7,692 nt of DNA from JAFNAG01 sp964353465 (GTDB lineage: Bacteria > Acidobacteriota > UBA6911). The position numbers and the translations under genes are program-made. This document shows, in pieces, positions 1 through 6,115 of this stretch (position 1 is the stretch's first letter; each line of letters opens with the position of its first letter). The notes under the pieces were generated by a model. The model was not told the origin of the DNA and searched no databases. It saw only the letters and a list, made by a program, of their open reading frames with translations. Location of the stretch: contig CAYGWQ010000268.1 in assembly GCA_964353465.1 (NCBI GenBank), positions 1 to 7,692 on the forward strand, written 5' to 3'.

Positions 1-121
1 AGCGCCGCTGCGCGGCTCGCCCCCGGCTACTTTCTTTGCGTCCCTCCGGGACGCCCTGTTTTGAGACAGACTCGGCGGCCGGGGCCTACTTATTTCCGCG
101 ACAGAAACTGGCGGGTCGGGA
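1..121. repeat. Palindrome-rich, REP-like segment downstream of ruvC
   Basis: No credible coding region is seen here. The segment is dense in inverted repeats. A 5-bp stem with a 3-base loop lies at 4-16 (gccgc/gcggc). A perfect 7-bp stem with a 3-base loop lies at 38-54 (gcgtccc/gggacgc). A small ctgt/acag stem lies at 56-69. A 7-bp outer pairing, 21-27 (ccccggc) with 78-84 (gccgggg), encloses the last two. The blocks ending in ctactttcttt (27-37) and ctacttattt (85-94) also look like imperfect direct copies. The layout resembles dispersed intergenic palindromic repeats, but copy number cannot be seen from one window. It may also serve as a transcript end. In the ruvC direction the main hairpin is followed by A-rich rather than U-rich sequence, so it is not a standard intrinsic terminator for ruvC. 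Confidence 0.45.
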
Positions 122-640
122 TCAGTTTTTCCTGCGAGGCTTCCGCTTTCGCAGCGGCCGGGATGCTGTGCGACCCATCTGGTGGCTGTGGCAAATGGCA
201 ATGGCCAGCGCATCCGCAGCGTCATCGGGAGTCGGCGTCTCCGGGAGTTGCAGCAGATGCCGGACCATCAGCTGCACCTGGCTCTTCTCTGCACGCCCAT
301 AGCCCACAATGGCGCTCTTGATTTCGAGGGGAGAATACTCGAAGACCGGGAGCCCCTGCTGAGCCGCGACGAGGAGCGCTACGCCCCGGGCATGGCCCAG
401 CTTCAGGGCAGACTTCACGTTGGCCGCATAAAACACCCCTTCGATCGCCACAGCGTCGATTGCCTCGCGGGACAGGATTTCCATCAACCGCTGGTAGATC
501 TGCAGCAGCCGTTCATGAAAAGCCCGACGGGGTGAAGTACGGATCGCCCCGAAGAGTACGGCGGAATGCCGGGATCCGTCCGATTCGATGAGGCCGTAAC
601 CCGTAGTCTCGCTTCCAGGGTCAATTCCCAGTATTCGCAT
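122..640 (-). CDS. ruvC: RuvC, Holliday junction resolvase (crossover junction endodeoxyribonuclease)
   Basis: RuvC is a dimeric, metal-dependent endonuclease that nicks two opposing strands of Holliday junctions, normally together with the RuvAB branch-migration motor, during recombinational repair. The 172-residue product has the family's usual length. The N-terminus MRILGIDPGSETTGYG carries catalytic Asp7. Glu67 lies in AVAIEGVFYAANVKSALKLG. Asp140 and Asp143 lie in PDDAADALAIAICH. Together these form the complete RNase H-fold acidic tetrad. The last 12 residues are strongly basic (RPLRKRKPRRKN). The ATG at 638-640 is the natural start because the family begins M-R-I/V-L-G-I-D-P-G. No good Shine-Dalgarno sequence precedes it, and the gene starts 12 bases after the yebC stop, so translation may depend on coupling to yebC. 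ruvA does not follow within the remaining 121 bases. Confidence 0.96.
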   Translation of the reverse strand: MRILGIDPGSETTGYGLIESDGSRHSAVLFGAIRTSPRRAFHERLLQIYQRLMEILSREAIDAVAIEGVFYAANVKSALKLGHARGVALLVAAQQGLPVFEYSPLEIKSAIVGYGRAEKSQVQLMVRHLLQLPETPTPDDAADALAIAICHSHQMGRTASRPLRKRKPRRKN

Positions 641-652
641 GAGGAAACGGTC

Positions 653-1399
653 TCAAGAAGCCTCTTGCAGTGCAGCCTCATCAATGTCGAAGTTGGCCCA
701 GACGTTCTGGATGTCTTCCTGGTCCTCGAGAGCTTCCATGAGCTTCAGCATGGTTTGAGCCTCTTTGCCCTCGAGCTTGATGTGATTCTGGGGGACCATG
801 GAGACCTCGGAGGCAGCCAGGGGGATGCTCGAACCTTCGAACGCCGCCTTGAGAGCCTCGAATTTTTCCGGGGCGGAGAAGATCTCGTAATTGTCGCCGT
901 CCTCGCTCATATCATCGCCGCCGTTGCCCAGGATGAGGTCCAGGAGTGTCTCCTCGCTGGCTGCGGCCTTCTCGACTACCAGGTAGCCCTTTCGCTCAAA
1001 AATCCATGCCACGCACCCGCTCTCCCCGAGATTCCCGCCGTTTTTGGAGAGGATGTGCCGCAGTTCCGCGACGGTGCGATTACGATTGTCGGTGAGCGTG
1101 CGCATGAAGATGGCAACCCCACCCGGCCCGTAGCCTTCGTAGTTGATCTCTTCATAAGACACGCCGGGGAGCTCGCCGGTGCCCCGCATGATTGCTCGCT
1201 TGATGTTTTCAGCCGGCATGTTGGCAGCCTTCGCGGTGTTGACCACGAGACGCAGCCGGGGATTTGCGTCGAGATCGCCTCCGCCGGAACGAGCGGCGAC
1301 CGTCATCTCCTTGATAAGGCGGGTGAAGATACGCCCGCGTTTTGAATCGGTCGCAGCTTTCTTGTGCTTGATGGAATGCCACTTTGAATGACCAGACAT
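653..1399 (-). CDS. yebC: YebC/TACO1-family (PmpR-type) protein, translation factor or transcriptional regulator
   Basis: The 248-residue product is a clear YebC/TACO1 (DUF28) family member. Its N-terminus MSGHSKWHSIKHKKAATDSK is the family hallmark. RGRIFTRLIKEM and NTAKAANMPAENIKRAI follow, then EGYGPGGVAI, TDNRNRTVAELRH and NGGNLGESGCVAW, and an acidic middle with GGDDMSEDGDNYEIF. Members have been described as DNA-binding regulators (PmpR in Pseudomonas, YebC in enteric bacteria). The mitochondrial member TACO1 is a translational activator, and recent bacterial work links the family to relief of ribosome stalling at proline runs. Which role applies here cannot be read from sequence. The open frame continues upstream to 1543, into pyrE on the other strand, but the conserved N-terminus and an AAGGAG site 7 bases upstream fix the start at 1399. 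It lies upstream of ruvC, a widely conserved pairing. Confidence 0.95.
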   Translation of the reverse strand: MSGHSKWHSIKHKKAATDSKRGRIFTRLIKEMTVAARSGGGDLDANPRLRLVVNTAKAANMPAENIKRAIMRGTGELPGVSYEEINYEGYGPGGVAIFMRTLTDNRNRTVAELRHILSKNGGNLGESGCVAWIFERKGYLVVEKAAASEETLLDLILGNGGDDMSEDGDNYEIFSAPEKFEALKAAFEGSSIPLAASEVSMVPQNHIKLEGKEAQTMLKLMEALEDQEDIQNVWANFDIDEAALQEAS

Positions 1400-1511
1400 A
1401 AGGACGCTCCTTTTAGCAGCGGAAGCTTTTATTTTAACATAGATGCTGTTACTTTGTACCTTTCGGTGCGAGCGGTTTTCAAATAATCGATAGAGGAGCC
1501 AGGGAACAAGT
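1400..1511. promoter_or_regulatory. Divergent promoter region between yebC and pyrE
   Basis: This 112-base AT-richer gap is the only place from which yebC-ruvC (leftward) and pyrE-truA (rightward) can be divergently transcribed. On the minus strand a TTAAAAT block at 1431-1437 could be a yebC -10 element. No convincing -35 element pairs with it. On the plus strand AATAAT at 1482-1487 is a possible -10 for pyrE, again without a good -35. For pyrE translation, AGGGA at 1501-1505 is 6 bases from the ATG, and GAGGAG at 1493-1498 is 13 bases away. No PyrR-type attenuator or terminator-antiterminator fold is evident. The location is sound; the individual boxes are weak. Confidence 0.5.
1407..1412 (-). 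promoter_or_regulatory. Shine-Dalgarno site of yebC
   Basis: On the minus strand this reads AAGGAG, 7 bases before the ATG at 1397-1399. It decides in favour of the short yebC form that begins with MSGHSKW, against longer in-frame starts that would overlap pyrE. Confidence 0.8.
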
Positions 1512-2084
1512 ATGGCGCAAGAAGACATCCTCGAGCTTTTCAAGAAATCCGGTGCGCTACTGGAGGGGCATTTCCGTCTCTCCTCCGGTCTGCACAGCAG
1601 TCGTTACCTCCAGTGCGCGCTCGTGCTGCAGCACCCGCAGCACGCCACCGCGCTGGGGAGCGCGCTCGCTGCCCTCATGCTCGAGCGTGCCGAACGGCCC
1701 GAATCAGTGATCGCACCTGCGCTCGGAGGCATTCTGGTCGCTCACGAGGTTGCCCGGGCCCTTGGGGTAAGAGCCCTGTTTGCCGAGCGCCAGGAGGGTG
1801 TGCTCATGCTGCGCCGCGGTTTCCACATCGCATCGGGAGAGAGGTGCTATGTCGTGGAGGATGTGGTGACCACCGGAGGCTCCACTCGTGAGACGATGGA
1901 TGTCGTGAAACAATCCGGGGGAGTTGTCGTGGCCGCAGGCGCCATCATAGATCGCAGCGGCGGCCGAACGGACCTGGGCGTTCCGGGCGTGGCCCTGGCG
2001 GTGCTGGACGTTCCCAATTATCCGCCCGATGATTGCCCCCTGTGCCGGGCCGGCAGCAAGGCCATCAAGCCGGGCAGCCGATGA
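1512..2084 (+). CDS. pyrE: Orotate phosphoribosyltransferase
   Basis: PyrE transfers phosphoribose from PRPP to orotate, giving orotidine 5'-phosphate in de novo pyrimidine synthesis in the cytoplasm. The 190-residue product has the type I phosphoribosyltransferase fold. The PRPP-binding motif VVEDVVTTGGST is at residues 114-125, and an N-terminal hood reads GALLEGHFRLSSGLHS (residues 14-29). The R-R-G-F stretch (101-104) sits where the flexible catalytic loop is expected. The C-terminus DCPLCRAGSKAIKPGSR, with Cys175 and Cys178, is typical of one PyrE subgroup. The start is supported by AGGGA 6 bases upstream and by the usual family N-terminus. The stop overlaps the truA start as ATGA, implying co-translation. 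Pairing with truA is not a pyrimidine operon, so any control by pyrimidine level is unproven. Confidence 0.95.
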   Translation: MAQEDILELFKKSGALLEGHFRLSSGLHSSRYLQCALVLQHPQHATALGSALAALMLERAERPESVIAPALGGILVAHEVARALGVRALFAERQEGVLMLRRGFHIASGERCYVVEDVVTTGGSTRETMDVVKQSGGVVVAAGAIIDRSGGRTDLGVPGVALAVLDVPNYPPDDCPLCRAGSKAIKPGSR

Positions 2085-2824
2085 AACCGCTCCGCAATAT
2101 CAAGCTCGTGCTGGCCTTCGACGGCACGTCCTATCACGGCTGGCAGATCCAGAAGAATCAAGGGACGGTCCAGGGTGAACTCCGTGATGCAATCCGGGAA
2201 ATCACCGGCGAGCAGACCTGCCCTGTGGGAAGCGGCCGGACCGACGCCGGCACACACGCCCGAGGCTATGTAGCCAGCTTTGCCACGGTCTCCGCCATCG
2301 CAGCCCCGAACCTTGTGCGCGCTCTGAACAGCAAGTTGCCGCCTGATATCCGGATCCTTTCCGCCCGGGAAGTGCCCGCGGACTTTCACGCCAGGCGCAG
2401 CGCGCGTTCCAAGGTGTATCGTTACCAGATATATCGCGGCGCGGTCATGCCGCCGCACCTTACGCGGGAATTCTTCCATTATCCGTATCCCATAGACATT
2501 GAGCGTATGGAGCAGGCAGCAGCCCTGTTCGTGGGCGCGCATGATTTTGCCAGCTTTGCCGCCAAGGGAGGGGGGCGCGAAAATACCGTGCGTGACATCT
2601 ATGGCTGCCGGCTCAAAAGCACGGGCCGCCGTCTGGCACTCACGGTTGAGGGGAACGGCTTCTTGCACCATATGATCCGCAACATGGCAGGAACGTTGCT
2701 CGAACTGGGGCGGGGGCAGATGACCATGCCGGCATTCAAGGCTCTCTTCGACCGACGCGATCGCACACAAGCCGGTTTCACCGCCCCGGCCCACGGGCTC
2801 ATCCTGCTTAAAGTCTGCTATTAG
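2081..2824 (+). CDS. truA: tRNA pseudouridine(38-40) synthase TruA
   Basis: TruA isomerises uridines 38, 39 and 40 in the anticodon stem-loop of many tRNAs to pseudouridine. It acts as a cytoplasmic homodimer and needs no cofactor. The 247-residue product shows the N-terminal LVLAFDGTSYHGWQIQ (residues 9-24), the catalytic motif GRTDAGTHA with Asp55, and SARSKVYRYQIYRG. The second half has HDFASFAAKG, then GNGFLHHMIRNMAGTLLELG, and the C-terminal TAPAHGLILLKVCY. All family blocks are present and the length is normal. An in-frame GTG-type start at 2033 exists inside pyrE, but ATG 2081 gives the standard N-terminus and the 4-base overlap with pyrE, so it is preferred. No strong intrinsic terminator follows; the next 200 bases contain a repeat element. 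Confidence 0.95.
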   Translation: MKPLRNIKLVLAFDGTSYHGWQIQKNQGTVQGELRDAIREITGEQTCPVGSGRTDAGTHARGYVASFATVSAIAAPNLVRALNSKLPPDIRILSAREVPADFHARRSARSKVYRYQIYRGAVMPPHLTREFFHYPYPIDIERMEQAAALFVGAHDFASFAAKGGGRENTVRDIYGCRLKSTGRRLALTVEGNGFLHHMIRNMAGTLLELGRGQMTMPAFKALFDRRDRTQAGFTAPAHGLILLKVCY

Positions 2825-2862
2825 CCGGCTTCATTCATGAATAAAGGAACGCATAACCTCTC

Positions 2863-2953
2863 AGGACACGGACAAACACAGACAAACACGGACCGGATCC
2901 GTGTTCAGGGCTATTGCCGCCGCAAAAGCCCTGCCCGTGTCCTTCCGTGTCCT
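2863..2953. repeat. Compound inverted/direct repeat element between truA and uppS
   Basis: This 91-base element is bounded by a perfect 9-bp inverted repeat, aggacacgg (2863-2871) and ccgtgtcct (2945-2953). Inside it, gacaaacac occurs twice (2871-2879, 2881-2889). An 8-bp stem, aacacgga/tccgtgtt, with a 5-base loop spans 2885-2905. A 7-bp stem, cagggct/agccctg, with a 14-base loop spans 2906-2933. ccgtgtcc is repeated directly at 2935-2942 and 2945-2952. The element is non-coding and built from 'cacggacaaacac'-type words that I recognise loosely from intergenic repeats of several bacterial phyla. It could be a small MITE-like or REP-like repeat, and its hairpins could end truA transcripts, although no U-tract follows them. 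No target-site duplication is evident. Confidence 0.6.
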
Positions 2954-3014
2954 AAAAGCTTTCTGTCATGAGCGAATCTTGGCGATGATGTGCTACCATA
3001 GAGCGGCCAAGCGT

Positions 3015-3020
3015 GGAGAG
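3015..3020 (+). promoter_or_regulatory. Probable Shine-Dalgarno site of uppS
   Basis: GGAGAG lies 13 bases before ATG 3034, or 11 bases if the purine run is taken on to 3022. The spacing is longer than ideal. A GTG at 3013 in the same frame overlaps this purine run and lacks an upstream site, so ATG 3034 is preferred. Further upstream, TGCTACCAT at 2991-2999 resembles an extended -10 box, but it has no matching -35. Confidence 0.5.
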
Positions 3021-3033
3021 AGATCCCTTTCCT

Positions 3034-3810
3034 ATGAAAGAAAAGGCTGTCCTGGCAGAGCCCAAATCCGTTGAAGCGAGTCTCCTCAAGAGAATTGATC
3101 CAGACCGGCTTCCGCGGCACATCGCCGTAATTATGGACGGCAATGGCCGTTGGGCACGCCAGCGCAGGCTGCCCAGAGTGGCCGGTCACCGCGCCGGGAT
3201 AGACTCGGTCCGAGAGATCATCGAAGTCGGCGCGCGCCTCGGATTGGAAGTCCTGACCCTTTATGCGTTCTCCGTGGAGAACTGGAAGCGGCCCCAGTCC
3301 GAAGTGCGGACACTGATGGGCCTGCTCAAGGAGTACATTCGACGCGAGCTTGACAGGCTCGTCGACGCCAATGTGCGCTTCCTGGCCATTGGCCGGGTTG
3401 CCGAGTTGGCGCTGTCGGTGCGGCGCGAGCTCGAACGGGCCATGGACAGGACCCGCGGCAATTCCGGCATGCAGCTCATCGTTGCGCTGAACTATGGCGG
3501 TCGTGCGGAACTGGTCGATGCCTTCAACCGGCTGTTGCATCAGCCGGACGGGCTTGACGCTCCGGTCACAGAAGATTTGATCTCCAGTTCCCTTTACACT
3601 GCGGGCATCCCGGATCCGGATCTGCTCATTCGTACCAGTGGCGAAATGAGGCTCAGCAATTTTCTGTTGTGGCAGGTTGCCTATTCCGAAATCTACGTCA
3701 CGCCGACCTTCTGGCCCGATTTCCGGCGCAAACACTTGTTCGAGGCCATCCTGGACTACCAGAAGCGGGATCGGCGTTACGGGGGTATCCGGAACGGTGC
3801 CATACGTTGA
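3034..3810 (+). CDS. uppS: Isoprenyl transferase, probable undecaprenyl diphosphate synthase
   Basis: UppS is a cis-prenyltransferase that adds isopentenyl diphosphate units to farnesyl diphosphate to form undecaprenyl diphosphate, the carrier lipid for peptidoglycan and other envelope polymers. The 258-residue product has every family block. HIAVIMDGNGRWA contains the catalytic Asp35, and GHRAG starts at residue 51. LYAFSVENWKRP follows, then NYGGRAELVDA. RTSGEMRLSNFLLWQ and AYSEIYVTPTFWPDF near the C-terminus bind the isopentenyl substrate and form the dimer contact. No signal peptide or membrane span is seen, as expected for a peripheral membrane enzyme. Chain length (C55 or another) cannot be proved from sequence. 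ATG 3034 is chosen over GTG 3013, which would add seven non-conserved residues. cdsA follows after 60 bases. Confidence 0.95.
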   Translation: MKEKAVLAEPKSVEASLLKRIDPDRLPRHIAVIMDGNGRWARQRRLPRVAGHRAGIDSVREIIEVGARLGLEVLTLYAFSVENWKRPQSEVRTLMGLLKEYIRRELDRLVDANVRFLAIGRVAELALSVRRELERAMDRTRGNSGMQLIVALNYGGRAELVDAFNRLLHQPDGLDAPVTEDLISSSLYTAGIPDPDLLIRTSGEMRLSNFLLWQVAYSEIYVTPTFWPDFRRKHLFEAILDYQKRDRRYGGIRNGAIR

Positions 3811-3870
3811 GGAATGGGCGCATCCAGGTCGGAGCCGGCAGGATAGTTTCGCCCGAACACGCGTGCTGAT

Positions 3871-4677
3871 ATGCTCCAGAGGATAATCTCCGCGGTAATA
3901 TTGATTCCCGCCGCCATGGCGGTCGTCTTCTATGCCACACCCGACTATTACCTGGCTGCCCTGGGAATCGTCGGGACCTTGTGCCTCTACGAGTACTTTC
4001 AAATCATGCTGAAGATGGGAGTACCGGGGCAGCCGTGGTTTGGCTATGCGGGTTTCTGGATTCTCCTCGCCGGTTTGCGCATTGATGGGATTCCCGCAAT
4101 CGCTTTGAGCTCCTGCCTGCTGCTGGCTGCCTTCCTGGCAGCAATGTGGCGACGAGATCCGATTCGGGAACGCGTGCTCGGCATGATGGTCAATCTGTTG
4201 GGCATCTTGTATATGGTGCTCTGTCTGTACCCCGCATTTACGGTGCGATTTGCCTTCGGCGAGCACTTGGGCCTGGAATGGACTCTGACGGTGCTGGCCG
4301 TGATTTGGGCGGGAGACACTGCGGCGCTTTTCGGCGGAAAGAAATTCGGGCGGACGAAGTTTGCTCCCAGCCTCAGCCCCAAAAAGACTGATGAAGGGGC
4401 CGTAGCCGGCCTGCTGGCAGGAATTCTCGCAGCAGTACTGCTGCACTACCTTTTTTTCACCGACCTTCCCCTCAGGCACTTGATCCCGGCCGCGCTGCTG
4501 GTAGGCCTGTTCGGACAGCTGGGCGACCTGGCTGAATCGATGCTTAAGCGCGCTGCAGAGGTCAAGGAAAGCGGGAATCTGATCCCAGGCCACGGCGGGG
4601 TCCTCGACCGCATCGACAGTCTCCTGTTTGCCTTCCCCGTTCTATGCCTGTATCTCCAGATCATTTATTCCGTTTGA
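3871..4677 (+). CDS. cdsA: Phosphatidate cytidylyltransferase (CDP-diglyceride synthase)
   Basis: CdsA converts CTP and phosphatidic acid to CDP-diacylglycerol, the branch point of phospholipid synthesis, in the inner membrane. The 268-residue protein is hydrophobic throughout, with several membrane segments (for example about residues 5-22, 26-45, 58-90, 104-122, 137-155, 177-196 and 205-217). The C-terminal signature runs from Ser223 to Asp249: SMLKR, then VKESGNLIPGHGG, then DRIDS. Conserved Asp219 (GDLAES), Asp246 and Asp249 (DRID), which I recall as metal ligands in the Thermotoga enzyme, are all present. LSPKKTDEG (168-176) and WAGDTAALFGGKKFG (146-160) are further family blocks. Position 233 is Glu where the signature normally has Asp. 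The ATG at 3871 has no clear ribosome site. The gene sits between uppS and dxr, a conserved order. Confidence 0.94.
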   Translation: MLQRIISAVILIPAAMAVVFYATPDYYLAALGIVGTLCLYEYFQIMLKMGVPGQPWFGYAGFWILLAGLRIDGIPAIALSSCLLLAAFLAAMWRRDPIRERVLGMMVNLLGILYMVLCLYPAFTVRFAFGEHLGLEWTLTVLAVIWAGDTAALFGGKKFGRTKFAPSLSPKKTDEGAVAGLLAGILAAVLLHYLFFTDLPLRHLIPAALLVGLFGQLGDLAESMLKRAAEVKESGNLIPGHGGVLDRIDSLLFAFPVLCLYLQIIYSV

Positions 4678-4719
4678 TGAATCATTCATACCAGCCTGGC
4701 GGCATATCCTGTTTTCTTC

Positions 4720-4746
4720 GAGGTCTTTGAGGTCTTTGAGGTCTTT
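4720..4746. repeat. Three tandem 9-bp units (gaggtcttt) between cdsA and dxr
   Basis: The unit gaggtcttt is repeated exactly three times in tandem (4720-4728, 4729-4737, 4738-4746), followed by gtggttc and preceded by a degenerate copy (tttcttc). It lies in the 198-base gap between cdsA and dxr, where no gene is seen. The wording resembles 'ctttgaggtctttgtggttc' intergenic repeats that I recall loosely from several bacterial genomes, but dispersal in this genome cannot be seen here. A replication-slippage microsatellite is the simplest explanation. A role in regulation is not indicated. Confidence 0.75.
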
Positions 4747-4835
4747 GTGGTTCAGTTGAAATCAGAAACGCGGGCACACAGTGTCTGGACCGCAGATTTC
4801 CATGAAGTTTGGTGGCGCCAGGCGGGAAGATTCGC

Positions 4836-4841
4836 TAAAAT
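4836..4841 (+). promoter_or_regulatory. Possible -10 element of a dxr promoter
   Basis: TAAAAT lies 34 bases before the dxr start and matches the sigma-70 -10 consensus in five of six positions. With a 17-base spacer the -35 would be TGGCGC (4813-4818), a poor match. That sequence is also part of an 8-bp palindrome, tggcgcca (4813-4820). The 198-base gap after cdsA makes a separate dxr promoter plausible, but this assignment is weak. Confidence 0.35.
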
Positions 4842-4875
4842 ACCTGTTTTGCATTGACCCGTGAGGCGAGCTTTC

Positions 4876-6060
4876 ATGAAGGTGATTTCAATTCTGGGTT
4901 CTACCGGTTCCATCGGGACCAATACCCTCCGGGTGACATCGAGTTTTCCCAATGCATTTCGCGTGGCAGGGCTGGCCGGCGGCAGGAATATCGCCTTGCT
5001 GGCCGACCAGATAGAGGCCGTCCGCCCTCAGGTTGTCTCCACTATGGACGAAGACATTTCTCGTGAATTGCAGGGCGTTTTGCGGCATCGCGGGTATCCG
5101 ATGGGCCGTACCCGGTTCGTCCAGGGAGTGGAGGGCATGATCGAGGTCTCCTGCCATCCGGAAGCGACGATGGTTGTGTCTGCCGTCATGGGGGCGGCGG
5201 GGCTGATGCCGACCTATCGCGCGCTGGAATGCGGCAAATCCATCGCGCTGGCCAACAAGGAAACCATGGTGATGGCCGGTCAGTTGATGATGGAAAAAGC
5301 GCGAACCGCGGGGGTCGAGATTCTGCCGGTCGACAGCGAGCATAATGCGATCCACCAGTGCTTGCGCAACGCCAGGCGGCACGAGGTGCGGCGTTTGATC
5401 CTGACCGCTTCCGGCGGTCCATTCCGCAATACCCCGAAGGAAAAACTTGCGACGGTAACCCGCGAGGAGGCCTTGAATCACCCGACCTGGCGCATGGGGA
5501 AAAAAATCACCATCGATTCCGCCACGCTCATGAACAAAGGGCTCGAGGTTATTGAGGCCTCATGGTTGTTTGGAGTCACATCGGACCAGGTCGACGTCGT
5601 GGTCCACCCCCAGAGTATCGTCCACTCGATGGTCGAATTCATTGACGGGTCGGTGCTGGCCCAGCTCGGTCTGACGGATATGCGCATTCCCATCCAGTAT
5701 GCTCTTACGTTCCCGGAACGATGGCCCTGCCCGCTCCCCGCGCTTGACATCCAGCGGCTCTCCAAACTCGAATTCCTGGAACCGGATCGAAATAAATTTC
5801 CATGCCTCGACTTGGCGTATCGGGCGCTGCAGCGGGGAGGAACCGCTCCTGCTGTGCTCAATGCCGCCAACGAGGTTGCTGTCGAGACCTTTTTAAGCGA
5901 TATCATCGGATTTGGAGACATCCCCGAGATCATCGGGGCAGTGCTGGACGCGCATCACCCGGAGGAGGCTTCCACACTCAACTCCGTCCTGAATGCCGAC
6001 ATCTGGGCACGGCAGACGGCTCGCGACCTTGCCGTTCGCGCGCGTTCAGCTGCCCGTTGA
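4876..6060 (+). CDS. dxr: 1-deoxy-D-xylulose 5-phosphate reductoisomerase (MEP pathway)
   Basis: Dxr (IspC) rearranges and reduces 1-deoxy-D-xylulose 5-phosphate to 2-C-methyl-D-erythritol 4-phosphate with NADPH and a divalent metal. This is the committed step of the non-mevalonate isoprenoid route and the target of fosmidomycin. The 394-residue product begins MKVISILGSTGSIGTNTL, the NADPH-binding Rossmann loop. ALANKETMVMAG (124-135) follows, then PVDSEHNA (151-158) with metal ligands Asp153 and Glu155, and LTASGGPF (176-183). The flexible-loop segment HPTWRMGKKITIDSATLMNK (202-221) leads to ligand Glu224. HPQSIVHSMVEF and AANEVAVE complete the family set. Length is normal (E. coli about 398). 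ATG 4876 is preferred over GTG 4861 because GAGG at 4863-4866 sits 9 bases ahead and the family begins M-K-x-I-x-I-L-G. rseP follows 55 bases later. Confidence 0.96.
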   Translation: MKVISILGSTGSIGTNTLRVTSSFPNAFRVAGLAGGRNIALLADQIEAVRPQVVSTMDEDISRELQGVLRHRGYPMGRTRFVQGVEGMIEVSCHPEATMVVSAVMGAAGLMPTYRALECGKSIALANKETMVMAGQLMMEKARTAGVEILPVDSEHNAIHQCLRNARRHEVRRLILTASGGPFRNTPKEKLATVTREEALNHPTWRMGKKITIDSATLMNKGLEVIEASWLFGVTSDQVDVVVHPQSIVHSMVEFIDGSVLAQLGLTDMRIPIQYALTFPERWPCPLPALDIQRLSKLEFLEPDRNKFPCLDLAYRALQRGGTAPAVLNAANEVAVETFLSDIIGFGDIPEIIGAVLDAHHPEEASTLNSVLNADIWARQTARDLAVRARSAAR

Positions 6061-6115
6061 GAGATTATATCCTTTGGAGCATCATTTCTTTTGAGGGCAA
6101 GAGGAACCTGGACTG

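Noticed and set aside
38..62. Hairpin gcgtccc/gggacgc followed by cctgtttt, as an intrinsic terminator
   Set aside because: It would only serve plus-strand transcription arriving from outside the window and its T-run is short. In the ruvC direction the hairpin is followed by A-rich sequence.
566..1345. A 259-codon plus-strand open frame antisense to yebC
   Set aside because: It lies opposite the conserved YebC sequence, has no recognisable motif, and no plausible promoter or ribosome site was seen.
1400..1543. A longer YebC form with about 48 extra N-terminal residues
   Set aside because: The family starts at MSGHSKW, AAGGAG lies just ahead of that codon, and the longer form would overlap the pyrE coding region.
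2018..2794. A 258-codon minus-strand open frame antisense to truA
   Set aside because: truA on the plus strand shows every family block; the antisense frame shows none and is a compositional shadow.
2911..4593. A 560-codon open frame on the minus strand, antisense to both uppS and cdsA
   Set aside because: The plus strand here encodes two unmistakable conserved enzymes. The antisense product is rich in Gln, His, Gly, Arg and Pro with no recognisable domain, as expected of a shadow frame in GC-rich codon usage.
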